Assembly: GCF_027622875.1 (NCBI RefSeq)
Contig: NZ_JAPZVP010000007.1
Span: forward strand, 62,001-126,000
DNA: 64,000 nt
Source of the DNA: Glycomyces luteolus
GTDB taxonomy: Bacteria > Actinomycetota > Actinomycetes > Mycobacteriales > Micromonosporaceae
Direction: 5' to 3'
Positions 7,312 to 16,562 of the stretch are shown here, in pieces. The position numbers were made by a program, and so were the translations under genes. Position 1 is the stretch's first letter, and every line of letters starts with the position of its first letter. The notes under the pieces are model-generated. The model did no database searches, had not been told where the DNA came from, and saw only the letters and a program-made list of their open reading frames with translations.

Positions 7312-7986
7312 TCAGTTGCCGTCCGGGGCGACGAGACCGGTGTTGTAGGCGAAGATGACCGCCTGCACTCGGTCCCGGGCGCCGATCTTGGCGAGGATGC
7401 GGCCCACATGGGTCTTCACCGTCGACTCGGCGAGATGGAACCGCTCCGCGATCTCGGTGTTGTTCCAGCCCCGTCCGATCGCCGTCAGCACCTCCTTCTC
7501 CCGCTCGGTCAGGACCCCGAGCCGCTCGGCCGCCGCCGAGGTGTCGCCCTCGCCCTCGACCGGGAACTGGTCGGCGAAGCGGTCGAGCAGCCGCCGCGTC
7601 AGCTTCGGCGCGACCACCGCGTCACCTGCGGCCACTACACGGATCCCCGCCAGCAGCTCCTCCGGCTGGGCGTCCTTGACCAGGAACCCGCTCGCGCCGG
7701 CCCGCAGCGCCGCGTACGCGTACTCGTCGAGGTCGAACGTGGTCAGCACCAGCACCCGGCTGCGGCCGCCCGCGGCGATGATCCGGCGCGTCGCCTCGAT
7801 CCCGTCCACGCCAGGCATGCGCACGTCCATGAGCACCACGTCAGGGCCCAGCTCAGTCGCGCGCCGCACCGCGTCCGCCCCGTTGCCGGCCTCCCCGAGC
7901 ACCACGAGATCCGGCTGGCTCTCCACCAGCATCCGGAATCCCATGCGCTGCAAGGGATGGTCGTCCACGATCAGCAACGTGGTCAC
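7312..7986 (-). CDS. NarL/FixJ-type response regulator
   Basis: 224 residues from GTG 7986, which overlaps the sensor kinase stop by 4 nt. Receiver domain: acidic pocket D8/D9, phosphoacceptor D54 in VVLMDVRMPG, conserved T in VLTTFD and K104 in FLVKDA. C-terminal LuxR-type helix-turn-helix: LTEREKEVLTAIGRGWNNTEIAERFHLAESTVKTHVGRILAKI. Phosphorylated by the adjacent kinase, it likely controls the ABC exporter genes just upstream in the same minus-strand cluster, as in many Gram-positive kinase-regulator-ABC modules; the target is inferred from context. Confidence 0.93.
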   Translation of the reverse strand: MTTLLIVDDHPLQRMGFRMLVESQPDLVVLGEAGNGADAVRRATELGPDVVLMDVRMPGVDGIEATRRIIAAGGRSRVLVLTTFDLDEYAYAALRAGASGFLVKDAQPEELLAGIRVVAAGDAVVAPKLTRRLLDRFADQFPVEGEGDTSAAAERLGVLTEREKEVLTAIGRGWNNTEIAERFHLAESTVKTHVGRILAKIGARDRVQAVIFAYNTGLVAPDGN

Positions 7987-9194
7987 CGGTGCTCCTCTCC
8001 GTCCCCGGGCAGCCACAAGGCGACCCGCCAGCCCCCGAGCGCCTCCGGCCCGGCGACCATCGTGCCGCCGAACGCCGCCGCCCGCTCCGACAAGCCTGCC
8101 AGACCACGGGCGGTACCGGCCTCGTCCACCCGGTTCCCGCTGTTGCGCACCGTGACGGAAAGACCCGAGCCCCGGTACTCGATCGTCACCTCGGCCCGCT
8201 TCACGCCCTTCGCGTGCTTCAACACGTTCGTCAGCGACTCCTGCACCGTCCGGTACACCGCCAGCTGCTGGTTCTCCGACAGCGCCAGCGGCTCGCCCGT
8301 CACAGTCACCGTCACCGGCAGCCCCGCCTCCCGGACCCGCTCGATCAACGCATCCAGATCGGACAGTCCCGGCTGCGGCGCCAGCTCCAGCTCCCCGTTC
8401 TCCTCCGCCTTGAGCACCGACAGGACCCGGCGCAGCTCGCCCAGCGCCTCCCGGCTCGTGCGCCCGATCGCCTCGAGCGCCTCCTTCGCCTTCTCCGGCG
8501 AAGCGGTCGCGGCGTACGCGCCGCCGTCCGCGAGCGCGTTGATCACCGCCAGGTTGTGCCCGATGATGTCGTGCATCTCCCGCGCGATCCGGTTGCGCTC
8601 CGCCGTGACCGCCTGATGCGCGGCCTGGTCGCGCTCCGCGTGCTGGAACTCCCGGCGGGTGCGCATCAGCATCCCGATCGTCACGACGAACCCGAAGTAG
8701 ATCGCCCCAGGCGCGAAGTACCCCAGGAAACCGAGCACCGAATGACCCTCATTGACCAGCCAGTCGATCAACGAGGGCACCAGCGAGACCAGGCCCGCCC
8801 ACCACAGCAGCTTGAGCGGGCGCCGCACCACCAGGTTGTAGAGCACGAACGTGAACGCCACCGCCCCCGCCGCGTTCACGAACCCCGCGTTCTCATCGCT
8901 CGTGTACCCGAGCGGGATCGTGATCGCCAGCGGCGCGCACTGGCTCAGCAGCACCGTGAACGGGTACCGCCGCCGCCAGATCGTCGGCACCAGGAACATC
9001 GCCACCAGCACGAGCTGCAGCAGCGGACGCTCCGGCTCGAGCTCTTCAGCCGCGGCGAACACCATCGCCATGGCGGCGGGGAACGAGTACAGGAAGATCG
9101 GGAACAGATTCCAAAGCAGCGGATGCCGGGAGTCGAACTCCAGCATCCGCTGCCACATCCCGCGCTTGCGGGTAACGGTCACGGCCTCGGCCAC
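7983..9194 (-). CDS. HisKA_3-type sensor histidine kinase
   Basis: About 403 residues. GTG 9194 is taken as start, since an upstream start would extend into the permease gene; GTG 9182 is also possible. Five to six transmembrane helices occupy the N-terminal half (FPIFLYSFPAAMAMVF, LLQLVLVAMFLVPTIW, and others). The phosphoacceptor His is in AREMHDIIGHNLAVI, and the HATPase_c region has the N-box QESLTNVLKHAKG and G-box ARGLAGLSERAAAFGG. It senses a membrane or envelope signal and phosphorylates the co-transcribed regulator. It starts about 10 nt after the permease stop codon. Confidence 0.9.
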   Translation of the reverse strand: MAEAVTVTRKRGMWQRMLEFDSRHPLLWNLFPIFLYSFPAAMAMVFAAAEELEPERPLLQLVLVAMFLVPTIWRRRYPFTVLLSQCAPLAITIPLGYTSDENAGFVNAAGAVAFTFVLYNLVVRRPLKLLWWAGLVSLVPSLIDWLVNEGHSVLGFLGYFAPGAIYFGFVVTIGMLMRTRREFQHAERDQAAHQAVTAERNRIAREMHDIIGHNLAVINALADGGAYAATASPEKAKEALEAIGRTSREALGELRRVLSVLKAEENGELELAPQPGLSDLDALIERVREAGLPVTVTVTGEPLALSENQQLAVYRTVQESLTNVLKHAKGVKRAEVTIEYRGSGLSVTVRNSGNRVDEAGTARGLAGLSERAAAFGGTMVAGPEALGGWRVALWLPGDGEEHR

Positions 9195-9204
9195 GAGTAC
9201 ATGC

Positions 9205-10026
9205 TCACACGTCGCGACGCTTGAGCAGCACGCCCGCCAGGCCATACGTGACGACCAGCCAGATGCCCATCCACAACCACGACTCGCCCACCGACAGGTT
9301 CGCCCCGCCCGGGTCGACCATCAACAGCGTGTTGGACACGTTGCCCGGCGCGTACGGCGTCACATCGGCGACCCAGTTCCACGGCAGCAGCGTCGCCAAC
9401 TGCGGCAGGATCATGATCACGCCGATGTAGAACCCGATCGAACCGGCCGAGTTGCGCAGGATCGAACCGATCCCGAGCGCCAGCAGCGCCAGGTACACGA
9501 TCATCGCCGTGTACCCCAGCAGCGCCCGGAGCACCCCGTCGCCGGCCAGCGACACGCCGCCCAGATCCGTGCCCGAGAAGATCGCCTGCGTCATGAAGAA
9601 CGTCAGGAACACCATGACGCCGAACAGGACCGCGACCACGGCCCCGTACACGGCGGCCTTCGCCCACAGCACCGAGACGCGCCTCGGCGCGGCCGACATG
9701 GTCGAGCGGATCGACCCGGTCGTGTACTCACCCGTGACCGTGAGGATGCCCAGCACCGCCACGAACACCGAAGCGAGTGAAATCCCCGCCATCGAGAAAT
9801 CGAGCGCCGCACCCGCGCCGCCCGACGCCTGGTCGCTCGGCACACTGGACGCGATGAGCGCACCCAGGCCGGCGCTGAACACGACCGCGCACAGCAGCAC
9901 GATCCAGGTCGAACGCAGCGACCACAGCTTCGTCCACTCCGAACGCAGCAATCCCGCCGCGCTGAGCTTGTAGTTCGCCGGCGGCGTGTAGGCCGCGGGA
10001 CGGTCGGTCATCACGGCGGCGGTCAT
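9205..10026 (-). CDS. ABC-2 family transporter permease
   Basis: 273 residues from ATG 10026, overlapping the ATPase stop by 4 nt. About six transmembrane helices are visible. The N-terminal LLRSEWTKLWSLRSTWIVLL is the hallmark of actinobacterial ABC-2 exporter subunits, as is GEYTTGSIRSTMSAAPRR after the second helix. It forms the membrane channel for the ATPase at 10023-10943, exporting a drug, lipid or peptide. The neighbouring two-component system suggests induction by an envelope-active compound. Confidence 0.9.
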   Translation of the reverse strand: MTAAVMTDRPAAYTPPANYKLSAAGLLRSEWTKLWSLRSTWIVLLCAVVFSAGLGALIASSVPSDQASGGAGAALDFSMAGISLASVFVAVLGILTVTGEYTTGSIRSTMSAAPRRVSVLWAKAAVYGAVVAVLFGVMVFLTFFMTQAIFSGTDLGGVSLAGDGVLRALLGYTAMIVYLALLALGIGSILRNSAGSIGFYIGVIMILPQLATLLPWNWVADVTPYAPGNVSNTLLMVDPGGANLSVGESWLWMGIWLVVTYGLAGVLLKRRDV

Positions 10027-10943
10027 CGGTTCGCCCCTTCACTGGTCTGGCGGTACTCGACCGCGTCGGCGGTCAACTGCATGAACGCGTCCTCAAGGGA
10101 CCCGCGGTCGGTGCGCAGCTCGTGCAGCACGAGGCTGTGCGCGGCCGCGGCCTGGCCGACGACGGCGGCCTCGGTCCCCGTCACCTCCAGGACCCCGCGC
10201 TCCGGACTCGCGACGGAGATCCCGGGCCCGGCCAGATGCTCGGCCAGGCGCGCCGCGTCGGGCGAGACCACCCGCACGCGCGACCGCCCGTTGCCGGACA
10301 CGAAATCGTCCACCGTGGTATCGGCCAGGAGCCGGCCCTGCCCGATCACGACCAGGTGCTCGGCCGTCTGCGCCAGCTCGCTCATGAGGTGCGAGGACAG
10401 GAACACCGTCCGGCCCTCGGCTGCAAGGCCCTTGAGCAGCAGGCGGATCCACTTCACACCGTCCGGGTCGAGACCGTTCACCGGCTCGTCCAGGATCAGC
10501 ACTGCCGGGTCGCCGAGGAGCGCCACGGCGATGCCCAGGCGCTGGCCCATGCCGAGGCTGAAGCCGCCGACGCGCTTGCCGGCGACCTCGTGCAGGCCGA
10601 CGAGGTCGATGACCTCGGTGACGCGGCGTTTCGGGATGCCGTGGGTGCGGGCGAGGGCCAGGAGGTGCTTGTAGGCGCTGCGCCCGGCGTGAACGGACTT
10701 GGCCTCGAGCAGCGCGCCGACCTCGGTGAGGGGCGAGCGGAATTCGGAGTAGTGCTTCCCGTTGACCCGGGCGAGGCCGCTGGTGGGAGCGTCGAGGCCC
10801 ACGATGGCGCGCATCGTGGTGGACTTCCCGGCGCCGTTGGGGCCGAGGAAGCCGGTGACGACGCCGGGTTTGACGGCGAACGACAGATCATCCACGGCGG
10901 TCTTCTTGCCGTAGCGCTTCGTCAAGTGCTCGATCTCGATCAT
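10023..10943 (-). CDS. ABC transporter ATP-binding protein
   Basis: 306 residues from ATG 10943; the minus-strand TAGCGT (10951-10956) sits exactly 7 nt upstream, suggesting a leaderless mRNA. Walker A GPNGAGKST (34-42), signature FSLGMGQRLGIA (LSGGQ variant), Walker B VLILDEPVNGLD and the switch His in FLSSHLMSE. The C-terminal extension of about 80 residues is typical of drug-export ATPases. First gene of the minus-strand exporter-kinase-regulator operon. Confidence 0.92.
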   Translation of the reverse strand: MIEIEHLTKRYGKKTAVDDLSFAVKPGVVTGFLGPNGAGKSTTMRAIVGLDAPTSGLARVNGKHYSEFRSPLTEVGALLEAKSVHAGRSAYKHLLALARTHGIPKRRVTEVIDLVGLHEVAGKRVGGFSLGMGQRLGIAVALLGDPAVLILDEPVNGLDPDGVKWIRLLLKGLAAEGRTVFLSSHLMSELAQTAEHLVVIGQGRLLADTTVDDFVSGNGRSRVRVVSPDAARLAEHLAGPGISVASPERGVLEVTGTEAAVVGQAAAAHSLVLHELRTDRGSLEDAFMQLTADAVEYRQTSEGANR

Positions 10944-11074
10944 GCACCGAACGCTACGGCGCGCCGAAGGGCGCTTCATCGGTTCGAGGAGCGAACTTCA
11001 GGGACACGAGTGGTACCCGAGTACTACGACTTCAGGTCAGGGCGGGGCGGGCGCGCCATCACCGGGAATCCGAC

Positions 11075-11103
11075 AAGTGCCGCGTGACATGTCATATATC
11101 ACC
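11075..11103 (-). repeat. Dispersed palindromic element, copy 4
   Basis: Begins AAGTGCC and ends TATCACC around the perfect 10-bp palindrome TGACATGTCA (11085-11094). Arms match the family consensus, while the centre is inverted relative to most copies. It lies between the polymerase stop codon and the ABC operon promoter. Confidence 0.55.
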
Positions 11104-11191
11104 CGTATGGCGAACCCCCGGAAATACCCTGACACAGGGGTACGACAGTGATGGGGGAAGGACATCGGTTCCGGCCGTTCGGGCCGGTCCG

Positions 11192-12946
11192 TCATTTCGC
11201 CTCGGAGTAGCTGTCGACCACCTTGGGCCGCAGCGGAATGCGAACCGGAAGGTCACCGAAGAGGGTTCTCGTGGCGGCGTCGGCGGCCTGTTCGATGACC
11301 GAGCCGACGGTCGCGGCGTGCTCGGCCGGGCAGTGGACCACGACCTCGTCGTGCAGGAAGAACACGAGCTCGCCGAGTCCGCGCTCGTGGAGTTCACGCC
11401 GCAGCAGGGCCAGCAGGACCAGGGCCCACTCGGCCGCGGTGCCCTGCACGATGAAGTTCCGGGTGAAGCGTCCGCGGCCGGTCGCGGCCCGCGTGCCGTC
11501 CTCGGAGTTGAGGGTCTGCCACCAGCGCTCGCCCGGGGCCGGAACGGTCCGGCCGAGCCAGGTGCGGACCAGTCCGCCCTTCTCGCCGGTGCGCGCGGCC
11601 GACTCGACCCGGTGGAACGCGGCCGGGAACCGGTCGCGCATGAGCTGCACCAGCTGCGCCGCGTCCCCGGCCGTACCGCCGTACATCGCGGAGATGAGCG
11701 CGATCTTGGCCTTCGACCGCTCGCCGCCCAGTCGCGGCGCCAGCTCGGTGTACAGGTCGTCGGCGGCCGTGGCGGCGATCATCGCCTGGTCCCCGCTGAT
11801 GGCCGCGAGCAGCCGCGGCTCGAGCTGCGCGGCGTCGGCCGCGACGAGCTTCCAGCCCGGCTCGGCCCGGATCGCCTCCCGCACGGCGTGGGGGAGCTGG
11901 AGGGCCCCGCCGCCGTCAGTGCCCCAGCGGCCCGTGTCGGCCCCGCCCACCATGTAGACGGGCCGGAACCGGCCTCGGTCGGCGAGCCCCGGATCGGCAT
12001 CGGCCCCCGGCGCTCCCGTCGCGGAGACCCAGGCGTCCGCCCAGTTCCAGCCGAACGCCGACCACACCCGCGCGTGCTCGCGGTAGACCTTGAGCGCCTC
12101 GACGGCAGGGTGGTCGACGGAGGACAGCTCCCACGAGTGCGTGTTCTTCACATCGAGCCCGGCCGCGTGGAAGGCGGCGAGGACCTGCTTCGTCGAATCG
12201 GGATTGAGCTGGTGCCCGAACGCGTCGACCACCTTGTCCGCCAGCGCCTGGAGCTTCCTGGGCCGCATGCCCTTGGTGGGGCGCGGCCCGAGCAGGTCGC
12301 GCAGGAGGCGGTCGTGCACGCCGCGGTCGAAGGGGACCCCGGTGCGGCTCATCTCGGCGGCCACCAGAGCGCCGGCGGATTCGGCCGCGAGCAGCGTGCT
12401 CAGGCCCGGAATGGCGGCTGCCGCGGCGCGGCGGCGCTGGTCGAGCCAGGTCGCCTGCAGGCGGACGAGGAGGGCCGGGCCGTCCACGGGTTCGGGCTCG
12501 CGCTCGAAGAGCGTCCCGGCGTCGGGGTCGGACTCCGCGGTGACGGCGGGCGGCTCGCGGCCTTCGACGCGGGAGAGGATGCGTTCGGCCAGCCGAAGGT
12601 CGCGGCAGCGGTCGAGTCGGGCCCCGGCGTTCAGCAGCGGCGGGTAGTCGTGCGCGGCGTCGGCGAGGACCCATCGCGGCGCTTCAGGGTGGCGGTGGCC
12701 GAAGTCGGAGCGGGCGGACTCGGTCCCCCCGGTGCGGCGACCGCCGGAGAGTTCGCGAGCTGCGGTGTCCGTGCGAGCGGCGATGGCACCGCCAGTGGCG
12801 GTGTCGCCTGAGGCGGGGTTGCGCCGCGCATCGGCCTCGATCGCGGTCACCGCGGCGGCCAGGTCGTGGTGGTACGTGACGGCGCCGCCGGGCAGGGGCA
12901 TCGTCCACCCTTCCCCGCCGCGACCGTGCACGAGTGCGACCTCCAT
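11192..12946 (-). CDS. PolA-like DNA polymerase (bifunctional exonuclease/polymerase family)
   Basis: 584 residues, shorter than full DNA polymerase I. The polymerase core is intact: motif A VAADAAQLEPRLLA (metal-binding Asp and the QxE steric gate), motif B KIALISAMYGGTAG with its Lys and Tyr-Gly, and motif C FLHDEVVVHCP (H532, D533, E534). The N-terminal 170 residues are a degenerate 3'-5' exonuclease-like domain: no complete ExoI-III acidic set is visible. Actinobacterial homologues are annotated as bifunctional 3'-5' exonuclease/DNA polymerase; the physiological role, probably repair synthesis, is not established. It stands alone, divergent from the small GPGG gene. Confidence 0.85.
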   Translation of the reverse strand: MEVALVHGRGGEGWTMPLPGGAVTYHHDLAAAVTAIEADARRNPASGDTATGGAIAARTDTAARELSGGRRTGGTESARSDFGHRHPEAPRWVLADAAHDYPPLLNAGARLDRCRDLRLAERILSRVEGREPPAVTAESDPDAGTLFEREPEPVDGPALLVRLQATWLDQRRRAAAAAIPGLSTLLAAESAGALVAAEMSRTGVPFDRGVHDRLLRDLLGPRPTKGMRPRKLQALADKVVDAFGHQLNPDSTKQVLAAFHAAGLDVKNTHSWELSSVDHPAVEALKVYREHARVWSAFGWNWADAWVSATGAPGADADPGLADRGRFRPVYMVGGADTGRWGTDGGGALQLPHAVREAIRAEPGWKLVAADAAQLEPRLLAAISGDQAMIAATAADDLYTELAPRLGGERSKAKIALISAMYGGTAGDAAQLVQLMRDRFPAAFHRVESAARTGEKGGLVRTWLGRTVPAPGERWWQTLNSEDGTRAATGRGRFTRNFIVQGTAAEWALVLLALLRRELHERGLGELVFFLHDEVVVHCPAEHAATVGSVIEQAADAATRTLFGDLPVRIPLRPKVVDSYSEAK

Positions 12947-13127
12947 GGCTCAAGTGCACCATGTGCCACCGACATCCCGACCCATCCGGCGCCGCAAGGC
13001 GCATTCCGGGGCAGGCGAACCGCCTCCCGGTGAGGCGAGCCATGAATGCGCCTCGCTTCCCTGCGCCTCCGGTCCGTGTCGTGCCCGCATGTCAGGGTCG
13101 TACCGGGCCCGCAGATCGCGTAGTACG

Positions 13128-13151
13128 TAATATGTCACATGGCATTGCAGG
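13128..13151 (+). repeat. Dispersed palindromic element, copy 5
   Basis: Contains TGTCACATGGCATTG, 13 of 15 matches to the half-site, preceded by TAATA. It lies in the divergent intergenic region between the polymerase gene and the GPGG small-protein gene, about 70 bp from the latter. Confidence 0.65.
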
Positions 13152-13222
13152 TCAGGGCCGGAACTGGCGGCCGTGAGACGACTGTAGACATACTTTCGCG
13201 TCTTCCCGGGTAACCAGGCGCC

Positions 13223-13366
13223 ATGGCACTGATTCTGTGGATCCTCGCGGTCCTTCTCGTCATTTACGGCATCTTCATGATCTTCCGGGGCCAGGTGCTC
13301 CTGGGGATCGTGGTGATCATCGTCGGCCTCCTGGTCGGCCCCGGCGGGGTGAGCGTCTTCACCTGA
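13223..13366 (+). CDS. GPGG-motif small membrane protein (47 residues)
   Basis: ATG 13223 opens a 47-codon frame, MALILWILAVLLVIYGIFMI to GPGGVSVFT. Two hydrophobic helices (about 2-20 and 26-39) flank FRGQ, and the GPGG motif comes close to the C-terminus. This matches the actinobacterial GPGG-motif small membrane protein family, whose function is unknown. The start codon context ATGGCACTG resembles the 3' half of the dispersed repeat, perhaps by chance. No ribosome-binding site is evident. Confidence 0.8.
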   Translation: MALILWILAVLLVIYGIFMIFRGQVLLGIVVIIVGLLVGPGGVSVFT

Positions 13367-13496
13367 CCGGGCTGCGGGCGGCGGTGGCACCCGGCATGCG
13401 GCCGCCGCTGCGCAGCGCGCCCGGATGCCGCTGGGCGGCGTGCGACCGGCCGGGGAAGCTCGCGGTCGCCGCCCAGCGGCGCCACTGCGCTCGCCG

Positions 13497-14540
13497 CTAA
13501 GCGGACTCTCGCACCACCAGTTTGGTGGGAAGGATCTGGAGCGCTTCGACCTCGTGACCCTCCAAGAGCCGCAGCATGGTCCGGGCCATGGTGCGGCCGA
13601 TCTCCGCGATCGGCTGCCGCACCGTCGTCAACGGCGGATCGCAGTACGTCGCCAGCGCGATGTCGTCGAACCCGACCACCGCCACGTCGCCCGGCACGCT
13701 CCGGCCCGCTTCGCGCAGCGCCTGGAGCGCGCCGTGGGCCATGAGGTCCGAGGCCACGAACACCGCGTCGAGGTCCGGTTCGTCCGCGAGCAGCTGCCGC
13801 ATCCCCGCGTGTCCCGATTCGGCCGTGAAGTCGCCGACCGCGACGATCGCGCGACGGTCCGCGTCCGCGAGCGCCTGCCGGTACCCGTCCAGGCGCGCGC
13901 GCCCCGCGACCATGTCCTGCGGTCCGGCCACCGTCGCGATCCGCTTGCGGCCCTTGGCCAGCAGGAACTCCACCGCGGCGCGCACACCGCCGACATGGTC
14001 GACGTCGATGCAGGGCGCGGCCAGGTGGGGCAGGCCGTTGCACACCACCGGCACGCCGCGCCGCATCATCAGCTCGGGCAGGAGGTCGGCGTCGTGCAGC
14101 GAGGCGAACATGACCCCGTCGACGTGCCCGCCCACTGCGTACCGCTCGGCTCGCGAGCGCGCCTCCGCCGAACCGGTCGTCAGGAGCACCAGGAGCTTGC
14201 CCGCCGCGTCGAGCTCCGTGGCCACGCCGCGGATCACGCTCGGGAAGAACTGGTCGTCCGAGAAGACCCGGTTCGGCGACTCGGGGAGGATGAGCGCCAC
14301 CGAATCGGTCCGGTGGGTCACCAGGGACCGCGCGGCGGCGTGCGGGACGTAGCCGAGCTCGGCCGCCGCGGCCTCCACGGCCCGCCGCAAGTCCTCCGCG
14401 ACCGTGGTCTGCCCGTTGACGACCCGTGAGACCGTCGCACGCGACACGCCCGCCCGCTCGGCGACCGCCTCCAGCGTGGGCCGGCCGGTGCCGGGACTCC
14501 GCACCGGCCCGCCGCCGGGCACCGCCTCCGCTCGCCGCAT
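13497..14540 (-). CDS. LacI-family transcriptional repressor of the beta-glucan locus
   Basis: 347 residues from ATG 14540, with GGAGG and GGAAGG just upstream. The N-terminal helix-turn-helix and hinge helix are PTLEAVAERAGVSRATVSRVVNG ... ELGYVPHAAARSL. The rest is a periplasmic-binding-protein-like sugar sensor ending in VVGFDDIALATYCDPPLTTVRQP. It is the last gene of the minus-strand sugar-uptake cluster, 20 nt after the MalG-type permease. Three copies of a GAGAGCGCTCTC-type palindrome upstream of the uptake genes and the glucanase are the obvious operators, by analogy with CebR/CelR/BglR regulators, which bind similar TGGGAGCGCTCCCA sites. Confidence 0.92.
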   Translation of the reverse strand: MRRAEAVPGGGPVRSPGTGRPTLEAVAERAGVSRATVSRVVNGQTTVAEDLRRAVEAAAAELGYVPHAAARSLVTHRTDSVALILPESPNRVFSDDQFFPSVIRGVATELDAAGKLLVLLTTGSAEARSRAERYAVGGHVDGVMFASLHDADLLPELMMRRGVPVVCNGLPHLAAPCIDVDHVGGVRAAVEFLLAKGRKRIATVAGPQDMVAGRARLDGYRQALADADRRAIVAVGDFTAESGHAGMRQLLADEPDLDAVFVASDLMAHGALQALREAGRSVPGDVAVVGFDDIALATYCDPPLTTVRQPIAEIGRTMARTMLRLLEGHEVEALQILPTKLVVRESA

Positions 14541-14560
14541 GCCTTCCGCCTCCGTACCTC

Positions 14561-15505
14561 TCAGCCCTTGACCGCGCCCTGCATGATCCCGCTGATCATG
14601 TACTTGCCCAAGAGCGCGAACACCGCCAGCAGAGGAAGCGTAGCCAGCATCGTCCCGGTCAGCACCAACGACTGGTCGGTGACATAGCCGCCGCTGAGCG
14701 TCGACAGCGCCACCTGCACGGTCTGCCGCTCGGGGCTCGACAGCACGATGAGCGGCCAGAAGTAGTCGTTCCAGGAGGTCAGGAACGTGAGCACGCCGAG
14801 CACGACCGCAGCGGGCCGGGCGGCGGGCATGACGATCTGCCAGAAGATCCGGAACGTCGAGGCGCCGTCCATCCTGGCCGATTCGATGAGCGAACCGGGC
14901 AGCGCACCGCGCAGGTACTGGGTCATGAAGAAGACCCCGAACGCGCTCACCAGCCCCGGCGCGATCACCGCCCACAGCGTGTCCGTCCACTCCAGCTCGA
15001 TCATGAGCATGAACAGCGGGATCACGCCCAACTGCACCGGCACCATCATCGTCGCGACCACCGACACCAGCAGCACCTTGGCGCCCTTGAACTCCAGTTT
15101 CGCGAACGCGAACCCGGCGAGCGTCGAGAAGAACACCACCGACGCCGTCACCGAAGCGCTGACGAGCACCGAGTTCCACAGCGCCGTACCGAAAGGCACC
15201 GTGGCGAAGACCCGCTCGACGTTCGCGGCGAGATTCGCCCCGGGCAGGACCGGCGGCGGGACCTGCGCGAGCGCCGAGTTGTCGCGCGAAGCCACTACGA
15301 GGCTGTAGTAGAGCGGGAAGCCCGAGAAGAACAGCACCGCGACCAGCGTGAGGTAGACGAGGCGGCCGGGCTGCTCGCGCAGGGCCCGCAGCCGCGCTCG
15401 TGCCCGACGGCCCGGCCGGCCCGGCAAGGCTGTGCGGTCGGCCCGTCGGGGGTCTGCGGCGGCGGGGGAGGACGTCGGCGCGGCGGCGAGGTCGGGGCGG
15501 GTCAT
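14561..15505 (-). CDS. Sugar ABC transporter permease, MalG type
   Basis: 314 residues from ATG 15505, overlapping the partner permease stop by 4 nt; GGAG lies 6 nt upstream. Six transmembrane helices and the EAA loop ESARMDGASTFRIFWQIVMP, which contacts the shared ATPase. It pairs with the MalF-type permease at 15502-16494. No ATPase gene is in the cluster, so a global MsiK-type ATPase is presumably used, as in many actinomycete oligosaccharide importers. Confidence 0.92.
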   Translation of the reverse strand: MTRPDLAAAPTSSPAAADPRRADRTALPGRPGRRARARLRALREQPGRLVYLTLVAVLFFSGFPLYYSLVVASRDNSALAQVPPPVLPGANLAANVERVFATVPFGTALWNSVLVSASVTASVVFFSTLAGFAFAKLEFKGAKVLLVSVVATMMVPVQLGVIPLFMLMIELEWTDTLWAVIAPGLVSAFGVFFMTQYLRGALPGSLIESARMDGASTFRIFWQIVMPAARPAAVVLGVLTFLTSWNDYFWPLIVLSSPERQTVQVALSTLSGGYVTDQSLVLTGTMLATLPLLAVFALLGKYMISGIMQGAVKG

Positions 15506-16494
15506 GAATCGCTCCTGATGCGGCGGATGAAGAGGTAGTTGAGGAGGGCGACGATGACGATGACGAGGAACATCGTCCATGCGACCGCGGAGGCGTAGCC
15601 GAATGCGAAACCGCGGTTGAAGCCGTGCTCGTACAGGTAGAGCGTGAGCGTCTGGAACTGCCTCGAGGCGCCGCCGGTGACGCCGTTCGGTCCTCCGCCG
15701 CCGAAGAGCTGCGGTTCGGCGAAGATCTGCAGCCCGTAGATGGTCGAGACGATCACGGTGAACACGATGGTGGGCCGGATCATCGGGACCGTGACGTGGA
15801 ACAGCTGCTGCATCCGCGAAGCGCCGTCGAGATGGGCGGCCTCGTAGACCTCGCGCGGGACGGCCTGCATCGCGGCGAGGAAGATCAGGGCGTTGTAGCC
15901 GGTCCACTTCCACGCCACCATCACCGCGATGGCGATATGTGACGTGGCACTGCCGGACTGCCAGTCGACGCGCCCGGCTCCGAGCGATTCGAGCACCCAG
16001 TTGACGAGCCCGAAGTCGCGGCCGAACAGCTGGCTGAAGATGACGGCGACGGCCACCACGGAGGCGACGTTCGGCAGCAGCATCCCCATGCGCCAGAACG
16101 TCTGCCCGCGCAGGCGCAGCGTCAGCAGGTGCGCCAGGAGCAGGGCGGCCAGCAGCTGCGGCACCGTGGCGAGCAGCAGGATGGAAAGCGTGTTGCCCAG
16201 GGCGTTCCAGAAGTACGGGTCGCTCAGGAGCGTCTGGTAGTTGCCGAGCCCGAGGAACGCGTGCTCGTCGGAGAGCAGGCTCCACTCGTGTGTGGACACC
16301 CAGGCCGTGTAGGCGAGCGGGAAGAGCCCGAACGCGGCGAAGAGCGCGAAGAACGGGGCGATGTACAGGTACGGCGAGGCTTTGAGGTCCAAGCGGTACC
16401 GCAGGTGCTGGAAGCGCCCTGCGGGGCGCTCGGGTCCTGCGGTGGGGGAGGACCGTCCAGTGGGGTCGGCGGTGCTCTTGGCGGCGATGGTCAT
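15502..16494 (-). CDS. Sugar ABC transporter permease, MalF type
   Basis: 330 residues from ATG 16494. Six transmembrane helices, starting SPYLYIAPFFALFAAFGLFPLAYTAWVS, and the EAA loop EAAHLDGASRMQQLFHVTVP. It forms the membrane channel with the MalG-type subunit. The coding sequence contains palindromic element copy 6 at 15935-15953, encoding GSATSHIA with atypical TCA and CAT codons; alignment by eye to related permeases suggests no length change there. It is separated from the binding-protein gene by a hexanucleotide repeat and a large hairpin. Confidence 0.92.
   Translation of the reverse strand: MTIAAKSTADPTGRSSPTAGPERPAGRFQHLRYRLDLKASPYLYIAPFFALFAAFGLFPLAYTAWVSTHEWSLLSDEHAFLGLGNYQTLLSDPYFWNALGNTLSILLLATVPQLLAALLLAHLLTLRLRGQTFWRMGMLLPNVASVVAVAVIFSQLFGRDFGLVNWVLESLGAGRVDWQSGSATSHIAIAVMVAWKWTGYNALIFLAAMQAVPREVYEAAHLDGASRMQQLFHVTVPMIRPTIVFTVIVSTIYGLQIFAEPQLFGGGGPNGVTGGASRQFQTLTLYLYEHGFNRGFAFGYASAVAWTMFLVIVIVALLNYLFIRRIRSDS
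15935..15953 (+). repeat. Dispersed palindromic element, copy 6, inside permease gene
   Basis: ATATGTGACGTGGCACTGCC matches the half-site TGTGAYATGSCACTG at 13-14 of 15 positions. It lies antisense within the MalF-type permease reading frame, in frame and without a stop. Confidence 0.65.
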
Positions 16495-16514
16495 CGGGTC
16501 GCTTTCAGGATCGT

Positions 16515-16562
16515 CGGAAGCGGAAGCGGAAGCGGAAGCGGAAGCGGAAGCGGAAGCGGAAG
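16515..16562 (-). repeat. Hexanucleotide tandem repeat, eight copies
   Basis: Eight perfect tandem copies of CGGAAG on the plus strand (CTTCCG on the transcribed strand). It occupies the leader between the binding-protein hairpin and the MalF-type permease start (about 20 nt upstream of ATG 16494). Copy-number change by slippage would alter spacing but not any protein. Confidence 0.9.

Noticed and set aside
13223-13240. ATGGCACTG at the GPGG gene start as a twelfth repeat copy
   Set aside because: Only the last ten bases fit the half-site and they include the start codon; no palindromic arm is present.
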